From Candidatus Binatia bacterium (GTDB lineage Bacteria; Desulfobacterota_B; Binatia; UBA9968), in contig JAICHC010000256.1 of assembly GCA_025922795.1 (NCBI GenBank), positions 1-5,280 on the forward strand: 5,280 bases of DNA, read 5' to 3'. Positions 1 to 5,280 of the stretch are shown one piece after another. The translations under genes were made by a program, and so were the position numbers. The notes under the pieces are model-generated. The model did no database searches and was not told where the DNA came from. It saw nothing but the letters and a program-made list of their open reading frames with translations. Every line of letters begins with the position of its first letter. The stretch's first letter is position 1.

Positions 1-822
1 CACGCCATCCACTACAATTCGCCCCGAGCCAAAAAGCCGTTTATCAGAGTGAGCTGCGCCGCCCTGCCTGAGACCCTAATCGAGGCGGAGTTGTTTGGCC
101 ATGAAAAAGGCGCCTTCACCGGCGCTCAGGCCCGTAAGAAAGGTCGCTTCGAGCTCGCCGATGGCGGCACGCTATTTCTCGATGAAATCGGAGATCTCAG
201 CTTGGCCACGCAAGTGAAACTCCTGCGCGTTGTGCAGGAGCGTGAGTTCGAGCGCTTGGGCGGCACCACCACGGTTCAGACCAATGTACGGCTGCTGACG
301 GCGACCAACCGGGATCTCGAACAGGCCATCGCCGAGGCGGCCTTTCGCGAGGATCTCTTCTACCGTCTGAATGTCTTCAGCATTTTCGTGCCGCCGCTGC
401 GCGAGCGCAAGGATGATATCCTGTTGTTGGCCGATCATTTTTCGGAGAAGTACGCGGCGGAGCATCACAAGCCGATCAGGCGGATTTCCACTCCGGCGAT
501 CGACATGTTGACGAGCTATCACTGGCCCGGCAATGTGCGCGAGTTGGAAAATGCGATCGAGCGCGCGGTATTGGTCTGTGATGGCCAGGTCATTCACGGC
601 TATCACTTGCCGCCGACCCTGCAAACGGCGGAAGCGTCTGGGACGGTCGCGCGCACGTCGCTGGCCGATGCCGTGAATAGCTACGAAAAAGACCTCATTG
701 TCGATGCCTTGAAAACGGCGCGGGGCAATCGCGCCAAAGCGGCCAAACTCCTCAGCACGACTGAGCGCATCATGGGCTACAAAGTGAAGAAGTACGCCAT
801 CGAGTGGAGGCGCTTCCGTTAA
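1..822 (+). CDS. NifA-like sigma-54-dependent transcriptional activator, C-terminal part (5' end outside window)
   Basis: This is the last 273 residues of a bacterial enhancer-binding protein that uses ATP to remodel the sigma-54 RNA polymerase closed complex. The frame is open from base 1, so the GTG at 49 is only an internal codon. Counting from the first codon, I see the sigma-54 contact loop GAFTGA (37-42), Walker B TLFLDE (57-62), the sensor-I segment ATNRDL (101-106), the arginine-finger segment [10 protein letters not shown] (115-124) and the sensor-[10 protein letters not shown] (175-182). A linker leads to a Fis-type helix-turn-helix at about 230-273, with [10 protein letters not shown] followed by [13 protein letters not shown] and a basic RRFR end. 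From memory, that tail is typical of NifA/AnfA-type activators rather than NtrC. Walker A and the N-terminal sensory domain are not visible, so the signal is unknown. It ends TAA and converges on the next gene. Family assignment is firm; a nif-specific role is inferred. Confidence 0.93.
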   Translation, partial: HAIHYNSPRAKKPFIRVSCAALPETLIEAELFGHEKGAFTGAQARKKGRFELADGGTLFLDEIGDLSLATQVKLLRVVQEREFERLGGTTTVQTNVRLLTATNRDLEQAIAEAAFREDLFYRLNVFSIFVPPLRERKDDILLLADHFSEKYAAEHHKPIRRISTPAIDMLTSYHWPGNVRELENAIERAVLVCDGQVIHGYHLPPTLQTAEASGTVARTSLADAVNSYEKDLIVDALKTARGNRAKAAKLLSTTERIMGYKVKKYAIEWRRFR

Positions 823-848
823 CCGATCGTTTCCGCTTGCAGGCGAGT

Positions 849-862
849 CCGGCAGGGGCCGG
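849..862. repeat. GC-rich hairpin in the convergent spacer
   Basis: A perfect 5-bp stem, CCGGC / GCCGG, encloses a 4-base AGGG loop between two convergent genes (stops at 820-822 and 900-902). The position suits a terminator, but no U-tract follows on either strand, so it does not meet the intrinsic-terminator pattern. It may slow polymerase or mean nothing. A second small dyad, ATGCC-A-GGCAT, lies at 877-887. Nothing else is recognisable in 823-899. Confidence 0.25.
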
Positions 863-899
863 GCGAGCTAGAGCCCATGCCAGGCATCGCTATCGCACC

Positions 900-2192
900 T
901 TACATCAAATTCCAGCGGGGATACTTGGCCTTTTCATCTTGCAAATAGCCGACGATCCAATCCCGCACCGATGCCGCCAGGTAAAACGTGGGTTTGATCA
1001 GTTCCGACGCATCGGCAATGAGTCCCTCAGACAGGGCCATTTTCGCCACGCGTGTGCCCGGCAACACGCTGACGCCGATTCTCAGATTCGCCATGGCCGG
1101 TCTGATGCTGCGGAGAAAATTCAGCTTTTCGTCTACCGTCTCGCGCGTCTCACCGGGCTCACCGAAGGTGACCGATAAGGTGTAATGCAAATCCTGCTCT
1201 TCGCACAGGCGACAGGTGTCCAGCATCGGCTTGACGCGCTCTCCCAAACCGGCGCCGTCGTGTGGATCGCCCCGCATGCCACCCATCAGCACGAGCGCGC
1301 ATCCAGCCTGCTTCATCAGTCCGATGAGCTCCGCATCACAGCCAAACGGTGCCAGACACGTGTTCCAGTGCGTTTTTACGTCAGCGGCGATGAGGGCGCG
1401 ACATAGATCCTTAGCATGCGCGAGCGGGACGTTAAATCCGTTGTCAATAAAAAACACTTTGCGCAGTCCGTAGCGCTGTTCCATGTCGCGTACTTCTTGC
1501 ACCACTTCATCGATGGGCCGAATCACCCGCCACGCATCCCGATCCGCCTGCACATCCGACGCCGAGGTGGGGTAGTAAAATCCGCCCAGCTTCGTCAAAA
1601 TGCCAATGCCAAAGCCCGCCTGAGCGTATTTGTGCATATCCAATTCGTCCAAGCGAGGCGCACAGGTAAACGCCGAGGCGCAACGGCTGCCGTTAAAAAC
1701 AATCTCGCCGTTTTGACGATAGACCACGCCGGGCAAATCGTGATAAGACGCGCCCGACTCCAAACAATTCGCCAGTTGCACGACGGTTTCCGCCGCATCT
1801 CCCGCCAGTCCCAGATCGGGACCTACGAACTCAAAAATGTCTTTTGGCAAGATGCTGAACGCCGGTCCGCCACACAGGATCGTCGCGTCTGTGATCGAGC
1901 GCACCTTGTCCACTACCTCTTTGGAAATGGGCAAGGCCCATTGCGGATCCAGGAAGCTGTGATTGCTGAGGTTGCGAATGGAAATACCGACCAAATCCGG
2001 CTGAAACGTCCGCACGGTCTGTTCCACTTCACCCAAATAATCGTCGGCGAACATCAGATCCAGGATTTTCACCTCGTGCCGGGACCCGACAAAAGCGCCG
2101 GCAACATAAGCCAACCCGATCGGCAGCGGTTGGGCGACCATCCGACTCATGAGCCGATTGTGCCGATTGGTGGCGATCAGCAAGACGCGCAT
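900..2192 (-). CDS. B12-binding / radical-SAM-like protein lacking the CxxxCxxC cluster motif
   Basis: A 430-residue protein with the two-domain layout of class B cobalamin-dependent radical SAM enzymes. The N-terminal half resembles the B12-binding Rossmann domain: MRVLLIATN start, PIGLAYVAG at 24-32, a DLVGIS strand and CGGPAFS. The C-terminal half keeps radical-SAM landmarks: a strand with ILTKLGG (198-204), RVIRPIDEVVQEV after it, FFIDNGFNVPLAHA (247-260) and FGEPGET (343-349), plus the family's C-terminal FYLA...YPRW segment. From memory it is closest to proteins labelled lipid-biosynthesis B12-binding/radical SAM. The striking defect is at 204, 208 and 211: the expected Cys residues are Gly, Pro and Ala, so it should not bind the usual [4Fe-4S] cluster. 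The start at 2192 is chosen because GGAGGG sits 4 bases upstream; the in-frame start at 2291 would add 33 unlikely residues. It stops with TAA. Substrate and function are unknown. Confidence 0.85.
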   Translation of the reverse strand: MRVLLIATNRHNRLMSRMVAQPLPIGLAYVAGAFVGSRHEVKILDLMFADDYLGEVEQTVRTFQPDLVGISIRNLSNHSFLDPQWALPISKEVVDKVRSITDATILCGGPAFSILPKDIFEFVGPDLGLAGDAAETVVQLANCLESGASYHDLPGVVYRQNGEIVFNGSRCASAFTCAPRLDELDMHKYAQAGFGIGILTKLGGFYYPTSASDVQADRDAWRVIRPIDEVVQEVRDMEQRYGLRKVFFIDNGFNVPLAHAKDLCRALIAADVKTHWNTCLAPFGCDAELIGLMKQAGCALVLMGGMRGDPHDGAGLGERVKPMLDTCRLCEEQDLHYTLSVTFGEPGETRETVDEKLNFLRSIRPAMANLRIGVSVLPGTRVAKMALSEGLIADASELIKPTFYLAASVRDWIVGYLQDEKAKYPRWNLM

Positions 2193-2196
2193 AATT

Positions 2197-2202
2197 CCCT
2201 CC
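2197..2202 (-). promoter_or_regulatory. Ribosome binding site fixing the 2192 start
   Basis: On the minus strand GGAGGG lies 4 bases before the ATG at 2192-2190. The longer in-frame start at 2291 shows no comparable site, and the extra residues carry no family signature, so this site decides the start of the radical-SAM-like gene. Confidence 0.7.
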
Positions 2203-2231
2203 GTCGTGTCGCAATGGCTGCGACCTCGTTC

Positions 2232-2259
2232 TTTAAAGTGGGGATGACAAACTTTGCAA
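2232..2259 (-). promoter_or_regulatory. Candidate sigma-70-type promoter for the radical-SAM-like gene
   Basis: Read on the minus strand, TTGCAA (2259-2254, 4 of 6 to the -35 consensus) is followed after 16 bases by TTTAAA (2237-2232, 4 of 6 to the -10 consensus). It would start transcription roughly 30 bases before the chosen ATG. Both boxes are imperfect, so this is a plausible candidate only. Confidence 0.3.
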
Positions 2260-2290
2260 CAGAGGCGGTTCCCATGCCGTGGCGGCGTCA

Positions 2291-2306
2291 TGTATGGGAA
2301 TCAACA
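2291..2306. promoter_or_regulatory. NifA-type upstream activator sequence (TGT-N10-ACA)
   Basis: The sequence is an exact match to the NifA upstream activator pattern: TGT at 2291-2293, ten bases, ACA at 2304-2306. The pattern has only six fixed bases, so chance alone would give one in about one in twelve regions of this length. Support comes from the NifA-like gene 1.5 kb away and from the distance of about 160 bases to the sigma-54-like element at 2467, which is a usual spacing for such enhancers. Confidence 0.35.
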
Positions 2307-2404
2307 TGGCACCGATGGTAGCGATTGTAGGGGTATCCTCAATGGCAGTCAATACAGCCCATCTCTGCGCCAATCCGGATGTTATCTGGGCATGATCCGT
2401 GTTA

Positions 2405-2424
2405 CCCTAACGCAAGCGTTGAGG
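2405..2424. repeat. Imperfect dyad, operator-like
   Basis: The core AACGC-AA-GCGTT (2409-2420) is a perfect 5-bp inverted repeat around two bases. It can be extended to 2405-2424 with one G-T pair and one mismatch. It lies 120 bases before the GAF gene and could bind a dimeric regulator. No known operator is recognised. Confidence 0.3.
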
Positions 2425-2436
2425 TTGGTCTCAAGA

Positions 2437-2454
2437 CGCCCACCGAGATGGGCG
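2437..2454. repeat. Perfect 6-bp hairpin upstream of the GAF gene
   Basis: CGCCCA (2437-2442) pairs with TGGGCG (2449-2454) across a 6-base loop. CACCG (2441-2445) can pair instead with CGGTG (2455-2459), so two mutually exclusive stems are possible. No U-run follows directly; TTTTT appears only at 2475-2479. Whether it is transcribed is unknown, since the start site of the downstream gene is not clear. Confidence 0.3.
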
Positions 2455-2466
2455 CGGTGAAATACC

Positions 2467-2482
2467 TGGCTGGATTTTTGAG
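2467..2482 (+). promoter_or_regulatory. Weak sigma-54-like (-24/-12) candidate upstream of the GAF gene
   Basis: TGGC at 2467-2470 and TTGA at 2478-2481 are placed like the -24 and -12 elements of a sigma-54 promoter, with GG and the second G at the right spacing. The highly conserved C of the -12 GC is A here, which weakens the call. It would give a leader of about 50 bases before the ATG at 2544. A scan by eye of 2300-2543 found no exact GG-N10-GC on the plus strand. Confidence 0.2.
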
Positions 2483-2530
2483 TTTATCTTAGGAAAGTAC
2501 CGCCTTGCACGTTCAGGGTGCTGCGTTAAT

Positions 2531-2536
2531 GGAGGT
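2531..2536 (+). promoter_or_regulatory. Ribosome binding site fixing the 2544 start
   Basis: GGAGGT lies 7 bases before the ATG at 2544. The alternative in-frame starts, TTG at 2505 and ATG at 2529, lack comparable sites, so 2544 is the best start for the GAF gene. Confidence 0.75.
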
Positions 2537-2543
2537 AAAGACC

Positions 2544-3464
2544 ATGAATCAGCCGTCTACCGTGCCCTCAGATACGCGCTTCGCGTTCAATCCCACGGCC
2601 GGCGAATTCCCGTTCACTTGCGAGCTGAGCCTGGCGCCACTCGTGGCGTTCTGGCAACAGCCCAGCGTCGAGCATCACCCCATGCAGGCCGCCCTCAGCA
2701 CGACCATTCAGCAGGCCTTGCGGAAAGCGCCGGCCTTGTTGGAACCGATCGAGGACCTATCGGTCATTGCGGCACATAAAGATTTGGTGGATGCCATGAT
2801 GACCGCCGTCTTTCCGCCGGCCACCTGGCACAACACCTATGCGGCGGCGTTGTGTCCCTTCCAGATGCAGAGCTTCTACGCCACGCCATCCTTTGAACGC
2901 TTGATGTTGTCAGACGATGGCTACCTCAGTGGACGCATGAACGTCGATGCACAAACCGTCGCCCATGTGCGGCTCCTGCATACGTATGCCTTCGTTCTGT
3001 ATATGGTCTACGGTATCGAACTCGACTTCGAGTATCCGCTCATTTATACCGCCTCGGATCCCGACACGGGGTTGGATCGCCATTTTCGCATGGACTTTGA
3101 AGGCCGCTTCATGCAGGTCAAGACCCTGCAAGACGTCAAGCCCTTGACCGCTGCCGAGCAAAAGCGGCTCATGGCCCACCTGACGGATCCGCAGGTGTTA
3201 ATGGAGCTCGTCCCGCCTGACCAGTTCATCATTAGTGGCTTTGCTGTGCTCAACACCGTCGAGGTGACGGATCAAGAAGTCCTCTCCTCTCTCAAGCGCG
3301 ATCTGATTGAGAAAGAATCGATCGTGTCGAACGAGCGCTTCAACAGCTTGCAAGCCAAATTGTGCACGCTGTTTCGCAAACCGAATTTGCTCTTAGGGCT
3401 GGCCGCTATACAAGGCGATCAAGTCTTGTTGCTCAACTACGGCTCCAACATTGAATATGGTTGA
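2544..3464 (+). CDS. N-terminal part of the GAF-domain protein, ending at the in-frame TGA
   Basis: If translation stops at the TGA, the product is 306 residues. Residues 1 to about 270 are an alpha-helix-rich region I cannot assign to a named domain. It contains FTCELSLAPLVAFW near the start, a LLEPIEDLSVIAAHKDLVDAMMTAVFPPATW segment in several parts, and an acidic, aromatic middle (LDFEYPLIYTASDPDTG). The last ~35 residues, LLLGLAAIQGDQVLLLNYG and onward, look like the first beta strands of a GAF domain, which would be left incomplete. There is no signal peptide or membrane segment, so the protein should be cytoplasmic. GAF domains bind small molecules or mediate dimer contacts; the ligand here is unknown. 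Confidence 0.8.
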   Translation: MNQPSTVPSDTRFAFNPTAGEFPFTCELSLAPLVAFWQQPSVEHHPMQAALSTTIQQALRKAPALLEPIEDLSVIAAHKDLVDAMMTAVFPPATWHNTYAAALCPFQMQSFYATPSFERLMLSDDGYLSGRMNVDAQTVAHVRLLHTYAFVLYMVYGIELDFEYPLIYTASDPDTGLDRHFRMDFEGRFMQVKTLQDVKPLTAAEQKRLMAHLTDPQVLMELVPPDQFIISGFAVLNTVEVTDQEVLSSLKRDLIEKESIVSNERFNSLQAKLCTLFRKPNLLLGLAAIQGDQVLLLNYGSNIEYG

Positions 3465-3496
3465 ATTGGCGGCGATTCGGCGCAGTATAGCGTCGA
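3462..3496 (+). other. In-frame TGA followed by a hairpin of SECIS-like geometry
   Basis: TGA at 3462-3464 is followed, 12 bases later, by a 7-bp stem: TCGGCGC (3477-3483) pairs with GCGTCGA (3490-3496), including one G-T pair, around the 6-base loop AGTATA (3484-3489). The apical loop begins 19 bases after the TGA and has G as its second base. As I recall, bacterial SECIS rules ask for roughly 16-37 bases to the loop and a G among its first two bases, so the geometry passes. Such hairpins arise easily by chance in GC-rich DNA, and no selenium genes are visible here. The base after the TGA is A, which does not particularly favour readthrough. Confidence 0.3.
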
Positions 3497-3530
3497 CGAT
3501 TTTGCCTGCTCCATCTTCGAGAAAGCCGTC

Positions 3531-4964
3531 ATGCAGGGCGAACTGGTGATTGTCGAAGATCTGAGCACCTATCCGAACCGCTCGGCCATTGAAGAACAAA
3601 TCCTCGAAAAAGGCGTGCGCAACATGGTCGTGGCGCCGCTCTACTACCAGGACGACCTGATCGGCATCCTCGAACTCGGCTCGGCCATTCCGGGCGACTT
3701 ACATGCCCTCAACACGATGAAATTGCGCGAAGTGTTACCGCTGTTCTCCATGGCGATCAAACGCAGCACAGGAGAACTCAACACGCGCCTTCAGGCCATC
3801 ATCAAAGAGCAGTGCACGGCCATTCATCCCGCCGTGGAATGGCGCTTTCGCCAGGCCGCGATCAACTGGGCGGAACACCGCAAACACGGCGTCATCACCG
3901 AGATGGAACCGATCGTATTCGACGATGTTTACCCACTTTACGGCGTCTCGGACATCCGCGGCTCATCCCACCTCCGCAACGCCACGATTCAGGCCGATTT
4001 GATGGAACATCTCAGCTTGGCCAAAGACATTTTACAGATCGGCTATGGGTGCAAGCCGCTCCCGATTCTCGACGAGTTGGCCTATCACGTGAGCAAACTG
4101 ATCAACCATCTCGACACGGGTCTGGCGTCCGGCGACGAGATCAGCATCATCGACTTTCTGCACCGCGACGTGCAACCCTTGTTCGCGCATCTGCGTCAGT
4201 TGGCGCCCGAAGTCGAGGAAAAAGTCCAGGCCTACGAAGCGGCGATCGATCCCCGGATCGGCACCATTTACCGGCGGCGCAAGGACTTTGAGGAAAGTGT
4301 CACGCAGATCAATGAGGTGATCTCCGCCTATATTGATGCGGAGCAGGAAAAAGCCCAGGCGATGTTTCCGCATTATTTTGAAAAGCATAAGAGCGATGGC
4401 GTTGAATACGGCATCTACATCGGGGCCTCGATGATGGAAGACGGCCAGTTCGATCCCCTCTATTTGTACAACCTGCGCCTATGGCAATTGATCGTCATGT
4501 GTGGCGTGGTGCGCCAATCCGAAGCCGTCAAAGCCCAGTTAAAAGTACCGCTGGAGATGGCCCATCTGATCTTGCTGCAGGACCAGCCGTTGGCCGTGCG
4601 CTTCCGTGTCGATGAAAAGCGTTTCGATATTGATGGCGCCTACAACATGCGCTACGAGATCGTGAAAAAGCGCATTGACAAAGCCGTCATCAAAGGCACG
4701 AGTGAACGCTTGACGCAACCCGGCAAAATCGCCATCGTCTATTCGCAGGCCAAGGAGGCGGTCGAGTACCGCGAATACCTCGACTATCTGCGCGCCTCAG
4801 GCTATCTGACGGACGAGATTGAGGAGGTGAATCTGGAAGATCTCGATGGCGCTCAGGGGCTGCGGGCCCTGCGGGTCACCGTCGATCTTCGAGACACACA
4901 GCCGGAGCAGCTGCCCGCGCTGGACGGAATGACGGATGTGGCGGAAATTGTCCGTGGGTCATGA
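3531..4964 (+). CDS. C-terminal part of the GAF-domain protein, downstream of the in-frame TGA
   Basis: From the first ATG after the TGA this part is 477 residues, but the same frame is open from 3465 and the 22 residues before the ATG look like normal GAF sequence. It begins mid-domain with LVIVEDLSTYP and RNMVVAPLYYQDDLIGILELGS, the last GAF strands. A helix and the conserved-looking blocks CTAIHPAVEWRFR (424-436 of the joined protein) and YPLYGVSDIRGSS (463-475) follow. The rest is mostly helical, charged and without a recognised domain. Only a weak ribosome site (GAGAAAG, 3519-3525) precedes the ATG, so independent initiation is doubtful. No transmembrane segment or catalytic motif is evident. 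It ends TGA with a TAA two codons on. I recognise the family pattern but not a function. Confidence 0.7.
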   Translation: MQGELVIVEDLSTYPNRSAIEEQILEKGVRNMVVAPLYYQDDLIGILELGSAIPGDLHALNTMKLREVLPLFSMAIKRSTGELNTRLQAIIKEQCTAIHPAVEWRFRQAAINWAEHRKHGVITEMEPIVFDDVYPLYGVSDIRGSSHLRNATIQADLMEHLSLAKDILQIGYGCKPLPILDELAYHVSKLINHLDTGLASGDEISIIDFLHRDVQPLFAHLRQLAPEVEEKVQAYEAAIDPRIGTIYRRRKDFEESVTQINEVISAYIDAEQEKAQAMFPHYFEKHKSDGVEYGIYIGASMMEDGQFDPLYLYNLRLWQLIVMCGVVRQSEAVKAQLKVPLEMAHLILLQDQPLAVRFRVDEKRFDIDGAYNMRYEIVKKRIDKAVIKGTSERLTQPGKIAIVYSQAKEAVEYREYLDYLRASGYLTDEIEEVNLEDLDGAQGLRALRVTVDLRDTQPEQLPALDGMTDVAEIVRGS

Positions 4965-5121
4965 ATATAAAAACGTTAGGATATCGCAATATCGCCGGGA
5001 TTTTCCGGGAACGACGATCGAGATGATGTCTTTTGAGATCGATTGAACGCACCGTTGTTCGGACGGTATATGGTTCTGTGCAGTTTTTAACGATACGCTC
5101 TCATTTCATCGACGCGACCCT
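4965..5121. other. Spacer between the GAF gene and nagB
   Basis: These 157 bases hold no gene. Two weak hairpins follow the GAF gene: GATAT-CGCA-ATATC (4980-4993) and CCGGG/TCCGG around a 4-base loop (4995-5008). Neither has a U-tract, so no intrinsic terminator can be called. The second half carries a candidate promoter for nagB. Confidence 0.4.
5043..5072 (+). promoter_or_regulatory. Candidate nagB promoter with a dyad in its spacer
   Basis: TTGAAC (5043-5048, 4 of 6 to -35) and TATATG (5067-5072, 4 of 6 to -10) are 18 bases apart. The spacer contains a perfect inverted repeat, ACCGT (5051-5055) and ACGGT (5063-5067), seven bases apart, which would overlap polymerase and could act as an operator. 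The leader would be about 40 bases. Both boxes are imperfect and no known regulator site is recognised. Confidence 0.3.
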
Positions 5122-5280
5122 ATGAGAATCCGTCTCACATCGTCCGCCGACCAAGCCGCCGACCTCGTCGCGCAAGAGATCCTAACGCAACTGCGAGCCA
5201 AGCCCAATCTCGTCCTGGGTTTGGCCACCGGTTCAACGCCGATTGGCGTGTACAAGCGGCTCGTGGAAGCGTACCAGACA
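5122..5280 (+). CDS. nagB: Glucosamine-6-phosphate deaminase, N-terminal part (3' end outside window)
   Basis: Only the first 53 codons are visible. NagB converts glucosamine 6-phosphate to fructose 6-phosphate and ammonia in the cytoplasm, the last step of amino-sugar breakdown before glycolysis. The identification rests on the N-terminal helix followed by LVLGLATGSTPIGVYKRLVEAY (residues 30-51, given here only by its ends and core GLATGSTP at 33-40), the phosphate-binding loop and following helix of this family. 6-Phosphogluconolactonase is the main related alternative, but the STPIGVYKRL part fits NagB better. The ATG at 5122 is the first start in this frame after the spacer; no clear ribosome site precedes it. 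It is probably transcribed separately from the GAF gene, given the 157-base gap. Confidence 0.85.
   Translation, partial: MRIRLTSSADQAADLVAQEILTQLRAKPNLVLGLATGSTPIGVYKRLVEAYQT

Larger units (their letters stand above)
2193..2543. other. Divergent intergenic control region (351 bases)
   Basis: This stretch separates two divergently transcribed genes and carries no convincing gene. A 68-codon plus-strand frame (2254-2460) has no ribosome site and a composition unlike a protein, so I leave it out. The region holds a perfect TGT-N10-ACA (2291-2306), a candidate minus-strand promoter (2232-2259), an imperfect dyad centred at 2414/2415, a perfect 6-bp hairpin (2437-2454), a weak sigma-54-like element (2467-2482) and the ribosome site for the plus-strand gene. 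No good sigma-70 promoter is visible for the plus-strand gene. The density of dyads suggests regulation, but none is proven. Confidence 0.5.
2544..4964 (+). pseudogene. Single GAF-domain gene of 806 codons interrupted by one in-frame TGA (possible recoding or nonsense mutation)
   Basis: The two open stretches 2544-3464 and 3465-4964 are in the same reading frame and differ only by the TGA at 3462-3464, codon 307. No other stop occurs and no frameshift is needed to join them. The GAF domain, roughly residues 285-410, straddles the TGA: the DQVLLLNYG strand precedes it, and the SIFEKAVM helix, LVIVEDL and NMVVAPLYY strands follow. From memory, the joined product resembles a family of roughly 800-residue GAF proteins common in Bacteroidetes. 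I therefore treat it as one gene. Possible explanations are a recent nonsense mutation, a sequence error, readthrough, or UGA decoded as an amino acid. The codons beyond the TGA remain gene-like for 1.5 kb, so any inactivation must be recent. Confidence 0.75.

Noticed and set aside
172..624. 150-codon minus-strand frame opposite the activator gene
   Set aside because: It overlaps the AAA+ domain coding region, whose motifs are unambiguous, and its translation shows no family features.
804..1178. 124-codon plus-strand frame overlapping the end of the activator and the convergent gene
   Set aside because: It overlaps real genes on both sides, is Arg/His-rich and has no ribosome site.
2265..2278. 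Minus-strand GG-N10-GC as a sigma-54 promoter for the radical-SAM-like gene
   Set aside because: GG and GC are correctly spaced and GGCA matches, but the -12 side reads CCGC instead of TTGC, and the TGT-N10-ACA site would be only about 13 bases upstream, too close for the usual enhancer loop.
2193..2291. 33-residue N-terminal extension of the radical-SAM-like protein
   Set aside because: A strong GGAGGG sits just before the ATG at 2192, and the extension, Cys/His-rich as it is, does not resemble the family and covers the candidate promoter.
1416..2321. 301-codon open frame on the plus strand, antisense to the radical-SAM-like gene
   Set aside because: It lies opposite a gene with clear family motifs, is rich in Arg/His/Gln as expected of an antisense shadow in GC-rich DNA, and shows no recognisable domain.
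2308..2322. TGGCACC followed by TAGC near 2307-2322 as a plus-strand sigma-54 promoter
   Set aside because: The TGGCAC start is attractive, but GG and GC are 11 bases apart instead of 10, and the site is more than 220 bases from the start codon.
2254..2460. 68-codon plus-strand frame in the divergent intergenic region, considered as a small gene
   Set aside because: No ribosome site precedes it, its composition is not protein-like, and it covers the candidate promoter and dyads.
1..5280. CRISPR arrays, insertion-sequence ends, tRNA or rRNA genes
   Set aside because: No regularly spaced repeats, transposase-like coding, terminal inverted repeats, or tRNA/rRNA-like stretches were found on reading through the window.

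Overview
The window reads as GC-rich bacterial chromosome, judged by eye at somewhere in the 50s percent, with dense coding on both strands and short spacers. It holds the end of a NifA-type sigma-54 activator, a cobalamin-binding/radical-SAM-like gene, a GAF-domain gene broken by an in-frame TGA, and the start of nagB. This mix would fit a nitrogen-fixing or nitrogen-regulating lineage such as Nitrospirota or a deltaproteobacterium-like group. That is a guess: no rRNA or other taxonomic marker is present.

Layout. (1) 1-822, plus strand: C-terminal 273 residues of a sigma-54 enhancer-binding protein, with most of the AAA+ domain and a NifA/AnfA-like helix-turn-helix tail; its N-terminus lies outside the window. 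(2) 823-899: short convergent spacer with a GC-rich hairpin but no U-tract. (3) 900-2192, minus strand: a 430-residue protein with the architecture of a B12-binding radical SAM enzyme, in which all three cysteines of the CxxxCxxC cluster motif are replaced (Gly, Pro, Ala) in an otherwise intact frame. (4) 2193-2543: a 351-base divergent intergenic region with a perfect NifA-type TGT-N10-ACA site, a weak sigma-54-like -24/-12 candidate towards the plus-strand gene, a plausible sigma-70 promoter for the minus-strand gene, and two dyads. (5) 2544-4964, plus strand: one continuous 806-codon frame interrupted only by TGA at codon 307, inside a GAF domain. (6) 4965-5121: spacer with a candidate nagB promoter containing a dyad. 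(7) 5122 to the right edge: the first 53 codons of nagB, glucosamine-6-phosphate deaminase.

How they may work together. The NifA-like activator does not share an operon with its neighbours, but a sequence of the form NifA proteins recognise lies in the divergent control region between the radical-SAM-like gene and the GAF gene. A local regulatory circuit is therefore possible but unproven. The two strongest items for follow-up are the cysteine-less radical SAM homologue and the single in-frame TGA, which is followed by a hairpin of roughly bacterial-SECIS geometry. The TGA may be a nonsense mutation, a sequence error or real recoding; sequence alone cannot decide.
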